Shown here: positions 53,896-63,388 of the stretch, piece after piece
Layout of the letters: each line of letters starts with the position of its first letter
How positions within the stretch are numbered: position 1 is the first letter of the stretch
Origin: Amphritea atlantica
GTDB taxonomy: Bacteria > Pseudomonadota > Gammaproteobacteria > Pseudomonadales > Balneatricaceae
Length of the DNA stretch: 64,000 nt
Direction of reading: 5' to 3'
NCBI RefSeq assembly: GCF_900111095.1
Contig: NZ_FOGB01000006.1
Location: 212,136 to 276,135 of the forward strand
Notes under the pieces: generated by a model
Databases searched by the model: none
What the model was told of the DNA's origin: nothing
What the model saw: only the letters and a program-made list of their open reading frames with translations
Program-made: the position numbers and the translations under genes

Positions 53896-55281
53896 ATGTT
53901 GCAGATCTATAACACCCTGACCAAAGAAAAAGCCCCGTTCCAGCCACTGGAAGAGGGCAAGATCAATATGTATGTATGCGGTATCACCGTATACGACTTC
54001 TGTCATATCGGACATGCACGGGTGATGGTGGCGTTTGACGTGATTACCCGATATCTGCGGGCCCGAGGCTGGGATGTTAACTATATTCGCAACATCACCG
54101 ATGTTGATGACAAGATCATTAAGCGGGCTCAGGAGAATGGCGAACGTCCTGATCAGTTGACAGATCGTATGATCGAGGCGATGCACGACGATGAAGATAA
54201 ACTCAGTGTTCTGCGCCCGGACCGTGAGCCCCGTGCGACTGCTCATATGCAGGATATTATCGATATGGTGCAGGTACTGATTGAAAAGGGATATGCTTAC
54301 GCCGCCGCTAATGGAGATGTCTATTATCGGGTTGAGAAGTTTGCCGACTATGGCAAGCTGACCAACAAAAATGTCGATGAGCTTCGCTCCGGTGCCCGGG
54401 TTGAGGTTCAGGATGCCAAAGAGAGTCCGCTGGATTTTGTGCTTTGGAAAGCCGCTAAGCCGGGTGAGGTGAGCTGGGAATCCCCCTGGGGTGCAGGCCG
54501 TCCTGGCTGGCATATTGAGTGTTCAGCGATGTCTAAATGCTGCCTGGGTGATACCTTTGATATCCATGGTGGGGGCCCAGACCTGCCGTTCCCGCACCAT
54601 GAAAATGAGATCGCCCAGTCCGAAGCAGCGAACGGGGTTAAATTTGTCAATACCTGGATGCACGCCGGGGCTGTACGGGTAAACGCCGAGAAGATGTCCA
54701 AGTCACTGGGCAACTTCTTTACCATTCGTGACGTGCTGGAAAAATACGATGCTGAAGTGGTCCGTTACTTCCTGTCCTCCGTACATTATCGCAGTTATAT
54801 CGATTACTCGGAAAGCAGTCTGAAAGAGGCACGTAGTGCACTGGAACGGTTTTATCAGGCGCTGAATGGGGTTGAAGCGAAACCTGCTGAGTTGGATAAC
54901 GACTACGACGCTCGTTTTTATGCGGCGATGGATGATGATTTCAACACCCCTAAAGCCCTGGCGGTTATGTTTGAGTTGGTTAACGAACTTAACACCGCCT
55001 CACGTTCTGGCGATGCGAAAGCGCCGGCACTGGCCGCCCAGTTAAAGCAACTGGGTGGTATTCTTGGTCTTTTACAGCAGTCCCCCGACGCGTTTTTACA
55101 GGGTGAAAGTAAAGCCGGTGAGATTACCCCGGAACAGATCGAAGCGTTGATTCAGCAGCGCGCTGATGCGAAGAAAGCGAAGGATTTCGCCGCTGCTGAT
55201 CAGATTCGGGAAGATCTGGTCGCCCAGGGGATTATTCTTAAAGATAGTCGCGAAGGAACCACCTGGTTTCGTGAAGGCTAA
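53896..55281 (+). CDS. cysS: Cysteinyl-tRNA synthetase
   Basis: 461 residues from the ATG at 53896; an extension to 53758 lacks family similarity. [23 protein letters not shown] contains the zinc-binding Cys and the HIGH motif, [11 protein letters not shown] and [11 protein letters not shown] complete the zinc site, and [14 protein letters not shown] is the KMSKS loop. It charges tRNA-Cys. The gene is followed by a strong terminator. Confidence 0.97.
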   Translation: MLQIYNTLTKEKAPFQPLEEGKINMYVCGITVYDFCHIGHARVMVAFDVITRYLRARGWDVNYIRNITDVDDKIIKRAQENGERPDQLTDRMIEAMHDDEDKLSVLRPDREPRATAHMQDIIDMVQVLIEKGYAYAAANGDVYYRVEKFADYGKLTNKNVDELRSGARVEVQDAKESPLDFVLWKAAKPGEVSWESPWGAGRPGWHIECSAMSKCCLGDTFDIHGGGPDLPFPHHENEIAQSEAANGVKFVNTWMHAGAVRVNAEKMSKSLGNFFTIRDVLEKYDAEVVRYFLSSVHYRSYIDYSESSLKEARSALERFYQALNGVEAKPAELDNDYDARFYAAMDDDFNTPKALAVMFELVNELNTASRSGDAKAPALAAQLKQLGGILGLLQQSPDAFLQGESKAGEITPEQIEALIQQRADAKKAKDFAAADQIREDLVAQGIILKDSREGTTWFREG

Positions 55282-55307
55282 CTAAACCCGAATATTAAGT
55301 AGTTTTT

Positions 55308-55333
55308 AAAGGCAGCAAGTGGCTGCCTTTTTT
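55308..55333 (+). terminator. cysS terminator
   Basis: AAAGGCAGC-aagt-GGCTGCCTTTTTT hairpin, ~30 bases after the cysS stop and ~20 bases before the next gene. Confidence 0.88.
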
Positions 55334-55352
55334 CTGTTTAAAGGATGGATAG

Positions 55353-56021
55353 ATGAGTCAGCAGCCAACACTGGTTATCTTTTGTAAACGGCCATTGCAT
55401 GGTCAGGGTAAGCAGCGCATCGCCGCGACACTGGGTAAAGATGCCGCCTATCAGGTTGCCTGTGCGTTGCTCAATTGCGCCCTTGAGGATGCCAGAAGCT
55501 GGCCGGGACCGGTCGTTCTTTCACCCGGCAGTGAAGCTGATCGCCAGTGGGCAGAAGATCTGCTGTTGCGGGAATGTCAGGTGGTGCCTCAGTGCGAAGG
55601 CAATCTGGGGGCAAAACTGAACTATGTGGATCGGATTGTGCGACAGCAGGGGATTGAACAGTTGCTGTTTATCGGTACCGATGCGCCGGAACACAACGCT
55701 CAGCATTATGCTGAGCTTTGCCAGTTACAGCAGCAGAGTGATATTGTGCTTTCACCTGCCGAAGATGGCGGTGTCACCGCGATGGGCGGGCGAACCCCCT
55801 GGCCAGTGTTGGAAAACCTGCCCTGGAGTACCCCACAGCTGGGGGCGCAACTGGCCTGTGTATGTGAAGCGGCCGATTTTCAGGTTGCTTTCAGCTCCAC
55901 GGGCTACGATGTGGATACTGAAGCTGATTTGCGCCGGCTGCTGGGAACACTTGCATATGACTCCCGTCCTGCCCGGCAACAGCTGTTACAACTGTTACAG
56001 GTTTTACTCAAAGAGAGGTAA
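55353..56021 (+). CDS. DUF2064 / TIGR04282-like glycosyltransferase
   Basis: 222 residues, GT-A fold. LVIFCKRPLHGQGKQRIAATLG is the nucleotide-sugar-binding start of the CofC/MobA-like DUF2064 family, with LFIGTDAPEHNAQHYAEL (DxP/DxD type) and IVLSPAEDGGVTAMGG. In other genomes this family often pairs with the TIGR04283 glycosyltransferase and is annotated as arsenosugar biosynthesis. Here it is first in a same-strand group with a radical SAM gene nine bases downstream and a second glycosyltransferase after that. The actual sugar acceptor is unknown. Confidence 0.75.
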   Translation: MSQQPTLVIFCKRPLHGQGKQRIAATLGKDAAYQVACALLNCALEDARSWPGPVVLSPGSEADRQWAEDLLLRECQVVPQCEGNLGAKLNYVDRIVRQQGIEQLLFIGTDAPEHNAQHYAELCQLQQQSDIVLSPAEDGGVTAMGGRTPWPVLENLPWSTPQLGAQLACVCEAADFQVAFSSTGYDVDTEADLRRLLGTLAYDSRPARQQLLQLLQVLLKER

Positions 56022-56030
56022 GGGGTTTAT

Positions 56031-56942
56031 ATGGAACGGATACGGAGTCGTGACTGGTATACAACAGCTGATGGTTCTGATCGGGGTTATATTCGCCCTC
56101 ATCTGTTGAAAGAGTTGTGGTTTCATACCGGAACGGCCTGCAATCTCAGCTGCGACTTCTGTCTTGAGGGTTCGGGACCCGGCGATCATCGGCTGCAACT
56201 GCTGAAGCTTGAGGACGTGACGCCCTATATCGATCAGGCCCTTGAACTGGGCGTTGAACAGTTCTCCTTTACCGGTGGCGAGCCTTTTCTGGCCAAAGAC
56301 CTCATCAGGATTCTCCAGCGTGCTTCTGAGCACGCTCCCTGTCTGGTACTGACCAATGGCACCGATGCACTGCAAAAACGTCTGCATCAACTGGTGCCTT
56401 TGTTACAGAGCCGTTACCCGGTGAGTTTTCGTGTCAGTATCGATTCACACATCGAGGCTGAACATGATGCCGGCCGGGGTGAGGGGATGTTTGACCTTGC
56501 GCTGAAGGGGATGAAAGCGCTTCACGATATGGGCTTTCATGTATCGGTGGCGCGTCATATGGCAGAAACAGAGAACTCTGTGGAGGTAGAGCAGTCCTAT
56601 CGGGACATATTAGTCTCTCGCGGACTACCGGCTGAGACTAAGTTTGTCGCCTTCCCGGACTTTCTTCCCCCAGGCAGTCATGGTCATGGACCGGATATCA
56701 CCACTCACTGCATGACCCACTATCACACCGAAGAGACCCGTAACAGCTTTATGTGCGCGTTCAGTAAGATGGTGGTGAAGCAAAATGGCCGGATGCGGGT
56801 CTATGCCTGTACGCTGGTAGATGACGATCCTGAGTATGATATGGGTGATAATCTGCGTCAGGCACTGGAGCAGCAGATCAGCATGAAACACCACCGCTGC
56901 TTTAGTTGTTTCCGGTATGGTGCTTCATGTAGTGAAACTTAG
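56031..56942 (+). CDS. Radical SAM protein with C-terminal cysteine cluster
   Basis: 303 residues. FHTGTACNLSCDFCLEGSGPGDH has the CxxxCxxC cluster that binds the SAM-cleaving 4Fe-4S centre; QFSFTGGEPFLAKDLIRIL follows (GGEP motif). The C-terminus has additional Cys (MCAFSK, YACTLVDDDPEYDMG, HHRCFSCFRYGASCS) in a SPASM/twitch-like pattern that may hold an auxiliary cluster. It is not ArsS by sequence: the ArsS-specific C-terminal domain is not seen. Nine bases separate it from the upstream glycosyltransferase gene, so they are co-transcribed. The substrate is unknown. Confidence 0.8.
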   Translation: MERIRSRDWYTTADGSDRGYIRPHLLKELWFHTGTACNLSCDFCLEGSGPGDHRLQLLKLEDVTPYIDQALELGVEQFSFTGGEPFLAKDLIRILQRASEHAPCLVLTNGTDALQKRLHQLVPLLQSRYPVSFRVSIDSHIEAEHDAGRGEGMFDLALKGMKALHDMGFHVSVARHMAETENSVEVEQSYRDILVSRGLPAETKFVAFPDFLPPGSHGHGPDITTHCMTHYHTEETRNSFMCAFSKMVVKQNGRMRVYACTLVDDDPEYDMGDNLRQALEQQISMKHHRCFSCFRYGASCSET

Positions 56943-57032
56943 TTATGTAATGAAGCATAGTCAGGCAGTGATGCTTAGCCTGGTTTCTCCGGATATTTCA
57001 GTCAGCGATATTTTAGTAAATGATATAGTTTA

Positions 57033-57743
57033 ATGAGCGATCAGGTGTGTCAGCATAGTATCTCTGTCGTGATTCCGGTCGGTCCGGCCGAAACCAGTCT
57101 GCAGCCGATGCTCGGCCAGCTTGCCTGTCTGCAGCAGGCACAAAAAATCATTTTTGTTTTTTGCCCGGCCTCTGAACATCTTATTTCGCGCTTACCCACC
57201 AGTGATCAGATTGATGCTTTAACCGTTGAAGCGGGGCGTGCCAAGCAGTTGAATGCGGGGGCGCGACAGGTTGAGTCCGGGTATATCTGGTTTCTTCATC
57301 TGGATAGTCAACTCTCCCATCGTCAGTGGCAGATGCTTAATCAGAGCCTGACACGCCGGCCTGATGCGCTGCACTATTTTAATCTGCGCTTCCTGAGCGA
57401 CGGCGCAGGACCGGTGTGCCTCAATAGTCTGGGGGCCAATCTGCGGTCACGCTATTTGGGCTTACCCTTTGGTGACCAGGGGTTCTGCCTTTCGGCCAGG
57501 CAATTTGAACGCTTGGGTGGTTATCCGGTCGAAGCAGTGTATGGTGAAGATCATCTGTTTGTCTGGCGAGCCCATCAACAGGGCGTACAATTAGCCAATA
57601 CCGGTGTGGAACTGATCACCAGTGCGCGTAAATACGCCAGCACGGGTTGGGGGCAACTGACGCTGAAGTATCAGTTCTACTGGATCAGGCAGGCTCTGCC
57701 ACAACTCTGGCGGCTGTTGAAAAGCAAGTGGTTAACAGATTAA
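57033..57743 (+). CDS. Family 2 glycosyltransferase, TIGR04283-like
   Basis: 236 residues. HSISVVIPVGPAETSLQPML, VEAGRAKQLNAGARQVESGYIWFLHLDSQLS and LGLPFGDQGFCLSARQFERLGGYP correspond to the TIGR04283 group, where the usual FLHADT is FLHLDS here. The donor-binding loop (normally xVDGGSxDxT) is unusual: IIFVFCPASEHL, so the first acidic motif is degenerate and activity may differ. It is third in the glycosyltransferase-radical SAM-glycosyltransferase group. Confidence 0.75.
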   Translation: MSDQVCQHSISVVIPVGPAETSLQPMLGQLACLQQAQKIIFVFCPASEHLISRLPTSDQIDALTVEAGRAKQLNAGARQVESGYIWFLHLDSQLSHRQWQMLNQSLTRRPDALHYFNLRFLSDGAGPVCLNSLGANLRSRYLGLPFGDQGFCLSARQFERLGGYPVEAVYGEDHLFVWRAHQQGVQLANTGVELITSARKYASTGWGQLTLKYQFYWIRQALPQLWRLLKSKWLTD

Positions 57744-57800
57744 CCGCTGTCTTCTGCACAGCTCTCATTGCAATCGTTTTTCTATTCGGGTTTCGCACGA

Positions 57801-59570
57801 ATGAATAAATTATCGACGCTGACGCAGTTATTGCGCTTTATGCTGCCATACCGCCGCTACTGGATCGGCGCGATGATCGCGCTGTTATTCACCGCAGGTA
57901 TAACTCTGGCTATCGGCCAGGGTGTGCGACTGGTGATCGATAAGGGCTTTGTCGCGGGCTCTGTCACGCAGCTGAATCAGGCGATTCTGGTGCTGATTGT
58001 GATGGCGGTGCTAATGGCCATTGGTACCTTTGTCCGTTTCTATCTGGTCTCCTGGCTTGGCGAGCGTGTGACCGCCGATATTCGTCAGGCGGTCTTCGAT
58101 AATGTCATTGGTCTGCACCCCAGTTTCTTTGAAACTAACCGAAGTGGCGAGATTATGTCCCGTCTAACCACCGATACCACACTGTTACAATCGATCATTG
58201 GTAGCTCTTTCTCGATGGCCCTGCGGAGTCTGGTAACGACGTCCGGTGCGCTGATCATGTTGTTTGTTACCAATATCAAGTTGTCTTTGATTATCGTTGC
58301 CGGTGTGCCGCTGATCCTGTTGCCGATTCTGATCTTCGGTCGCAGGGTGCGGGCACTGGCGCGTAAAAGCCAGGATAGTATTGCCGATGTTGGCAGTTAT
58401 GCCGGTGAGGCGATTCAGCAGATTAAGACGGTGCAGAGTTATACGCAGGAGCTGCATGAGAGTCGCGCATTTGGCCTTGAGGTAGACAGTGCTTTCAGCA
58501 TCGCACAGAAACGTATTCGTCAACGGGCGTCATTGATGGCGATGGTTATCCTGCTGGTCTTCGGGGCGCTCTCCGGGATGCTCTGGGTGGGCGGTTATGA
58601 TGTGATCACCGGTGCCATGACAGCCGGTGAGCTGGGCGCTTTTGTGTTTTATGCGCTGATCGTTGCCATGGGGGTTGGCACCATGTCGGAGGTTTATGGT
58701 GAGCTTCAACGGGCCGTCGGCGCCACTGAACGGTTGATGGAGCTGCTTGATGCCCAGAGCGAGATACAGGCTCCTGATAAGGAGGCTGCCACAGATACCA
58801 CTAATCTGCGGGCTGAGTTGCGGCTTAACGATGTAAGTTTTAATTACCCATCCCGTCCGGATCAGGCCGCTTTGGCAGACTTTTCGCTAACCTTCTCCGA
58901 AGGCACTATCACTGCTCTGGTGGGGCCATCCGGAGCTGGTAAGTCCACTGTATTTGAGCTCTTGTTACGCTTCTATGACCCTCAGCGTGGTCAGATCTTT
59001 TTTGATACAGCCGATCTGCGGGATCTTGACCCCCGGGAGCTCAGACAACAGATTGCGCTGGTTTCGCAGCAACCGGCACTGTTCACCGCCAATGTGATTG
59101 AAAATATCCGCTATGGGCGTAATGATGCCAGTACCGAAGAGGTGATTGCGGCAGCGAAAGCCGCCTATGCCCATGAGTTTATTGAACGACTTCCGCAAGG
59201 GTATTACAGCGATCTGGGAGAGCAGGGGGTACGTCTCTCGGGTGGCCAGAAACAGCGGATCGCTATTGCCCGGGCGATCCTCAATGATCGAAGGATACTG
59301 CTGCTGGATGAAGCGACCAGCGCGCTGGATACCGAGAGTGAACATAAAGTTCAACTGGCACTGGATACTCTGATGCAGGGCAGAACAACGATTATTATTG
59401 CTCACCGGTTGTCGACGATTCTGCATGCAGATCAGATTGTGGTGATGGACCAGGGGAGTGTTGTTGCTATGGGACGCCATGAGGAGCTGTTGCAAAGCTC
59501 AGAGCTGTATTCACGTCTGGCAGAATTGCAGTTTAAAGCTGACGCCAGAGAGCGGGCGTCAGTAGAGTAG
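57801..59570 (+). CDS. ABC exporter, fused permease and ATPase (MsbA-like)
   Basis: About 589 residues from the ATG at 57801; a TTG at 57768 has no support. A six-helix transmembrane domain (~15-310) is followed by a nucleotide-binding domain with Walker A VGPSGAGKST, signature LSGGQKQRIAIARAIL, Walker B RILLLDEATSALD and switch His in IIIAHRLSTI. It forms a homodimer that exports lipids, glycolipids or hydrophobic compounds. It follows the glycosyltransferase group on the same strand after a ~60-bp gap and could export their product; that is inference. Confidence 0.9.
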   Translation: MNKLSTLTQLLRFMLPYRRYWIGAMIALLFTAGITLAIGQGVRLVIDKGFVAGSVTQLNQAILVLIVMAVLMAIGTFVRFYLVSWLGERVTADIRQAVFDNVIGLHPSFFETNRSGEIMSRLTTDTTLLQSIIGSSFSMALRSLVTTSGALIMLFVTNIKLSLIIVAGVPLILLPILIFGRRVRALARKSQDSIADVGSYAGEAIQQIKTVQSYTQELHESRAFGLEVDSAFSIAQKRIRQRASLMAMVILLVFGALSGMLWVGGYDVITGAMTAGELGAFVFYALIVAMGVGTMSEVYGELQRAVGATERLMELLDAQSEIQAPDKEAATDTTNLRAELRLNDVSFNYPSRPDQAALADFSLTFSEGTITALVGPSGAGKSTVFELLLRFYDPQRGQIFFDTADLRDLDPRELRQQIALVSQQPALFTANVIENIRYGRNDASTEEVIAAAKAAYAHEFIERLPQGYYSDLGEQGVRLSGGQKQRIAIARAILNDRRILLLDEATSALDTESEHKVQLALDTLMQGRTTIIIAHRLSTILHADQIVVMDQGSVVAMGRHEELLQSSELYSRLAELQFKADARERASVE

Positions 59571-59594
59571 ACATTTTGCTATAACAGCGTTTGC

Positions 59595-60434
59595 TTATCT
59601 GCCGTGATAATGTGGCGGTCGTTTTTCAACAAAGGCGTTGACCGCTTCCAGGTGGTCTTCGGTGTTGTGGCAGATCCCCTGCATCAGAGCGCAATGTTCC
59701 AGAAACTCGGGCAGTTCCATTTTCTGGGCGGTTTTCAGCAACCGTTTTGTCATTCTGAGAGCCTGTGGTGGTTTGTCCGCTATTCTGGTTGCCAGTTCCA
59801 TCGCCTTATCCATCAGCTGTTCTGGCTCTACTACCTCTAACAGGATGCCTAGCTGTTTCGCCTCGTCAGCGCCGATCATTCTACCCGTCAGTGTCAGTTC
59901 TGCCGCTTTTTGATAGCCGATGAGTCGTTGTAGAAACCAGGCACCACCATCACCGGGGATGATGCCGAGGTTGACGAAGGTTTCACCCAGCAATACCTGA
60001 GTTGATGCAATGCGCAGATCGCACATACAGGTCAGGTCAAAGCCAGCCCCAATGGCCGGCCCATTAATTGCTGCGATCACCGGGATATCGATATGGCTCA
60101 TGGCCAGAGGAATGCGCTGAATACCCTGGCGGTATTTTTCCTGAACCGTATAGACATCGCCACCAAAAGCTCCGTGTTTATGGATGCCATCCCGCTCACT
60201 CATCTCTTTGATATTGCCGCCGGCTGAGAACGCGCTGCCGTCGCCGGTCAGTATCAGCACTGACACTTCAGGGGTGCGGTTAACCCATTCTGCCACCTGG
60301 ATAATGTCGCCAATCAGTCCTGTGCCGGTGAGGGCGTTACGGACATCGTGGCGCATGAATGTTAGCGTTGCAATACGGTTAGACAGTACTAATTTACTAT
60401 CGATCAGAGATGGAAGTTTTACATTGCCTGTCAT
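59595..60434 (-). CDS. Enoyl-CoA hydratase/isomerase family protein
   Basis: 279 residues; the ATG at 60434 has AGGA six bases upstream and is preferred over one two codons earlier. FSAGGNIKEMSER and AAINGPAIGAGFDLTCMCDLRIAST are the crotonase oxyanion-hole segments, and ETFVNLGIIPGDGGAWFL contains the glutamate region. Such enzymes add water to or isomerise enoyl-CoA in fatty-acid or aromatic-acid degradation. It is convergent with the ABC exporter. The exact substrate is unclear. Confidence 0.88.
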   Translation of the reverse strand: MTGNVKLPSLIDSKLVLSNRIATLTFMRHDVRNALTGTGLIGDIIQVAEWVNRTPEVSVLILTGDGSAFSAGGNIKEMSERDGIHKHGAFGGDVYTVQEKYRQGIQRIPLAMSHIDIPVIAAINGPAIGAGFDLTCMCDLRIASTQVLLGETFVNLGIIPGDGGAWFLQRLIGYQKAAELTLTGRMIGADEAKQLGILLEVVEPEQLMDKAMELATRIADKPPQALRMTKRLLKTAQKMELPEFLEHCALMQGICHNTEDHLEAVNAFVEKRPPHYHGR

Positions 60435-60513
60435 GGGCATTCCTTTGTATTTGTTAGTTTTTTAGGATGTTTTTAGCGTGTCATAGGAAGTCGTAACGGG
60501 CTATTTTCCAGAA

Positions 60514-60828
60514 TCACCCGTAATGGATCGCCAGCCATATGGTGTCTTCATCGGGTGATGTCCATTCAACACGATGCCGTCTGTGCGCGGGGATATGGAG
60601 GTAATCACCGCAATGGAGCGTCCTTGACTGACTATCGGGATAACCGATCTGGGCGGTGCCCTGAATCAGCAGAATCCACTCATGCTGATCCTGATCATAC
60701 CAATAGTTTTCGGGGGAGTGGTGCCCCCGGGACACGATACGCTCAATCTTCAGATGGTTATTTTCTAACAGCGTTGTAAATAACTCACCGGGAAGCTGTG
60801 CCCGTATATTAGTAAGCAGGTTCTGCAT
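60514..60828 (-). CDS. Small cupin-domain protein
   Basis: 104 residues. The cupin motifs are recognisable: SRGHHSPENYWYDQDQHEWILLIQG (motif 1 with His/Glu ligands) and GDYLHIPAHRRHRVEWT (motif 2 with His). A single beta-barrel of this size binds a metal; substrate unknown. It is upstream of the crotonase gene on the same strand with a ~80-bp gap. Confidence 0.82.
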   Translation of the reverse strand: MQNLLTNIRAQLPGELFTTLLENNHLKIERIVSRGHHSPENYWYDQDQHEWILLIQGTAQIGYPDSQSRTLHCGDYLHIPAHRRHRVEWTSPDEDTIWLAIHYG

Positions 60829-60976
60829 TGGACTGTCTCAGCTATACGTTAGCTGAAGATTAGTTTAGTTTGGCCGATTATCCATTGTAAGAGACATGAC
60901 CCGCTTTGGGTGGCTATTTTTTGCCGGGGAGGGAGATAATGTCAGTACGAGGACGCAGGTGATCGGCCTGTTGAAC

Positions 60977-61005
60977 AAAAGGGTGAATATCTTCACCCTT
61001 TTTTA
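60977..61005 (-). terminator. Terminator of the CZB chemoreceptor gene
   Basis: AAAAGGGTGAA-tat-CTTCACCC with flanking A4 and T6 runs. It lies past the 15-bp tandem repeats that follow the minus-strand stop at 61091, and would work on either strand. Confidence 0.75.
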
Positions 61006-61076
61006 TACCTACCAGTTTTATACCTACCAGTTTTATACCTACCAGTTTTATACCTATCAGTTTTATACCTATCAGG
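61001..61076. repeat. Five tandem 15-bp repeats
   Basis: Units of TTTTATACCTACCAG; the last two carry TATCAG instead of TACCAG. The array sits between the stop codon of the CZB chemoreceptor and its terminator. Confidence 0.9.
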
Positions 61077-61090
61077 GCTTGGGCTATCGG

Positions 61091-62179
61091 TTACTTACCG
61101 ATTTCAGCGCCCAGCCTATCCAGTATTGTGAATGTTTCATCGCTGGCACGTTCCATCAACCGGATGCCTTCCAGTGATCCTTTCAGATCATTCTCTGCGA
61201 TACGTTCAAGTGCTAACAATCCACCTTTATGTACATCTGCATGAGGGGTTTCCAGTGAGGCAAAGCTTGGCATTGTTTTGTATGTCTGAGCACCGTCACC
61301 TTCATAATACCATCTGCCCAAACGGCACTGATTGTGGTCTGCGACCTGGCCATCTCCGGATTCTTTGTTAAGCCAGTGGTTGTATATGTCTTGTTTCCAG
61401 ACCATATGATCCATTTTTACCGTCTCAAGGAAGCTGGCCATCGCTTCATCGGTAATGGTTTCATGCATTGAAACAGAGTGATTGATGAGCCGTTCCAGGG
61501 ATGCATTGGTTTCAGTTGCATTGCCCAGCATTGAGCCGCAGTTATTGAGCGTCTCAGAGATACTGCTGCCTGTTTCCTGTGTGCTATGATCTATCTGTGC
61601 AACCAGCTTTTCAATCTCTCCACTGGCTTCGCTGGCTCGTTTTGCCAGATTACGGACTTCATCGGCGACGACCGCAAAACCGCGACCCTGTTCGCCCGCT
61701 CTGGCTGCCTCAATGGCTGCATTCAGCGCCAGAAGGTTTGTTTGTTCAGAAATATTCTTGATACTGCCGACAAACTGGGTGATCTCTTCAGCAACATTAC
61801 GAAGTGTCGAGACTTGCTCATGTATGGTACTGACTTCACCATTAACATCACTGAGACCCGCCACCAGTTTTTTCATATTGGAAGAGGATTGATCATAGAT
61901 CGTTGCAGAGTCCAGTATCTTATTCCGTTCAGAAAGCAGGTGAGTCGCCATTGATGCGATTCGTTCGCGAATATTGTTGAGTTTTGAAAAGCCCTGAATC
62001 GCGCCCCTCATTACCCCGATATCGTTATCTTTTTCGCCTGTGGCTTCTCTTAATTGTGATTCCAGTAGAGCGATGCGTTCCTGTGCTGTATTCAGTTCCT
62101 GCTCAAGCTTCTTGTTTTTCTGCTCACACCTGATAACTTCCTGACGTGTTTCAGTCAGTATCCGAGCTCTAACAAACAT
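61091..62179 (-). CDS. Soluble chemoreceptor with CZB zinc-binding domain
   Basis: 362 residues without membrane segments. An N-terminal coiled coil (~15-60, [26 protein letters not shown]) leads to a short signalling domain with the hairpin tip [18 protein letters not shown] and [20 protein letters not shown]. The C-terminus (~245-362) is a CZB domain: [22 protein letters not shown] and PHADVHKGG supply the conserved His-Cys-His-His zinc ligands. CZB receptors sense zinc or hypochlorite-type oxidants in the cytoplasm. Monocistronic. Confidence 0.93.
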   Translation of the reverse strand: MFVRARILTETRQEVIRCEQKNKKLEQELNTAQERIALLESQLREATGEKDNDIGVMRGAIQGFSKLNNIRERIASMATHLLSERNKILDSATIYDQSSSNMKKLVAGLSDVNGEVSTIHEQVSTLRNVAEEITQFVGSIKNISEQTNLLALNAAIEAARAGEQGRGFAVVADEVRNLAKRASEASGEIEKLVAQIDHSTQETGSSISETLNNCGSMLGNATETNASLERLINHSVSMHETITDEAMASFLETVKMDHMVWKQDIYNHWLNKESGDGQVADHNQCRLGRWYYEGDGAQTYKTMPSFASLETPHADVHKGGLLALERIAENDLKGSLEGIRLMERASDETFTILDRLGAEIGK

Positions 62180-62523
62180 AGGGATTAATGCTCCTGGAAA
62201 AGATAAATGAGTAAAACACCACCCAAGCCGCCAGACCCGTTACATCCAGGCTATTGCTTATCTGGTATAAACAGTAGGGGATTTTTACATTTTATTAAAA
62301 CCGGGTCAAAGTAAATCTCCCTTATATAACTAATTGATAAGTCAGTGGATAACGCTCTTTATAATTACTTATAACCAGTATTCATTATCTGGAGTTGAGC
62401 GTTTTTAATGATATCAATCGGGGGAAATATATAGAGGGATAATATTGAGGTGCTGTTATTCAGCGTATCTGGATGATGCTGGGAGGCGGGGGCCGTCCCA
62501 GCATTCGATCTGATCAGCTTTAA
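62180..62523. other. Intergenic region, nothing recognised
   Basis: 344 bp between two minus-strand genes, AT-rich near 62280-62450. No open frame of note, terminator or operator was identified; the CZB receptor promoter should lie here. Confidence 0.5.
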
Positions 62524-63138
62524 TCAGAACTTGTAGCCGACAGAAACCATATACACCATTGGGTCGATTTCAAGTTCGCCCAGATTGGTGCCATCGACTT
62601 TTACATCGGTATTGATATCCATCTTCCAGACTGCGGCATTCAGAAGCCACTGATCATTAAGTGAATAATCGACACCTATCTGACCCGCCAGTCCCCATGA
62701 ACTATCCAGCTGCAGTTTAGTCCCGGCGAGGGCACCTGTTGTGCTTTCTGAGAAGAATGCGGTGTAGTTAATGCCCAGACCTACATAGGGCTGAAACGCA
62801 GAGCTGCTATCCATCGGATAGTATTGCAGGGACAGGGTCGGTGGCAGATGTTCAGTATCACCGACCTTAGCTCCATTAAGGGTAATGTCGTGTTTGAAAG
62901 GGGTCGCCGCCAGCAGTTCCAGACCAAGGTTATCGGTCAGCATATAGGTGCCGGTAATACCAAGCTGGGTATTGGCGTCGACATCTAAACCTGGGACGAG
63001 GGTGTTATTCGATGTCTGTGGGTCAACGTTCGCCGCACCTACCCGTAAGATCATATCGCCTGCTTCGTGTGCCATACAGTTAGCTGTGGCAGCCAGTGAT
63101 ACACCCAATACTAATGCGGAAAGAGCTTTTCTGTTCAT
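62524..63138 (-). CDS. ompW: OmpW-family outer membrane protein
   Basis: 204 residues. The signal peptide MNRKALSALVLGVSLAATANCMAHEAG is followed by an eight-stranded barrel pattern: GDMILRVGAANVDP, LGITGTYMLTDNLGLELLAATPFKHDI, LPPTLSLQYYPM, FQPYVGLGINYTAFF, WLLNAAVWKMDIN and the terminal MVYMVSVGYKF ending in Phe. The ATG at 63138 has AGGA eight bases upstream; one three codons earlier overlaps that site. OmpW forms a narrow channel for small hydrophobic molecules and is induced under low oxygen in several species. Confidence 0.93.
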   Translation of the reverse strand: MNRKALSALVLGVSLAATANCMAHEAGDMILRVGAANVDPQTSNNTLVPGLDVDANTQLGITGTYMLTDNLGLELLAATPFKHDITLNGAKVGDTEHLPPTLSLQYYPMDSSSAFQPYVGLGINYTAFFSESTTGALAGTKLQLDSSWGLAGQIGVDYSLNDQWLLNAAVWKMDINTDVKVDGTNLGELEIDPMVYMVSVGYKF

Positions 63139-63257
63139 TAAGACCATCCTTTTGTTAAACGTCTTTCAAAAAGTGAACCCATTTAACGCTTATTAGATTG
63201 GGGAAGTATTGATTTAAGACAGTTTTATTCGTCTGAGAGAGTTATTAAATAAGACTG

Positions 63258-63271
63258 TTGCGCCAGATCAA
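63258..63271 (-). promoter_or_regulatory. Weak FNR/Anr-like site upstream of ompW
   Basis: Minus-strand TTGAT-CTGG-CGCAA matches the FNR consensus at 8 of 10 positions, ~120 bases before the ompW ATG. It has the same CGCAA right half as the site before cowN. The -10 spacing is poor. Confidence 0.3.
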
Positions 63272-63336
63272 TTAACCATAGTATGTGAGTGGGTATTGGG
63301 TAGCAAAACAGGCAGGTGTGGGTATGTAAGATGAAC

Positions 63337-63367
63337 TAAAAAAGGACGCCGAAGCGTCCCTTTTTTT
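63337..63367 (-). terminator. aceA terminator
   Basis: AAAAAAGGGACGC-ttcg-GCGTCC-TTTTTT when read on the minus strand, directly after the isocitrate lyase stop. Confidence 0.88.
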
Positions 63368-63388
63368 ATCACCTTGTCAGGTCAGATA

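Noticed and set aside
53737..54513. 258-codon minus-strand frame over the start of cysS
   Set aside because: Antisense to cysS, no ribosome-binding site and no family similarity.
60896..61177. Frame encoding (FYTYQ)n repeats
   Set aside because: Created by the 15-bp tandem array, runs into the antisense of the CZB receptor, and includes the terminator hairpin.
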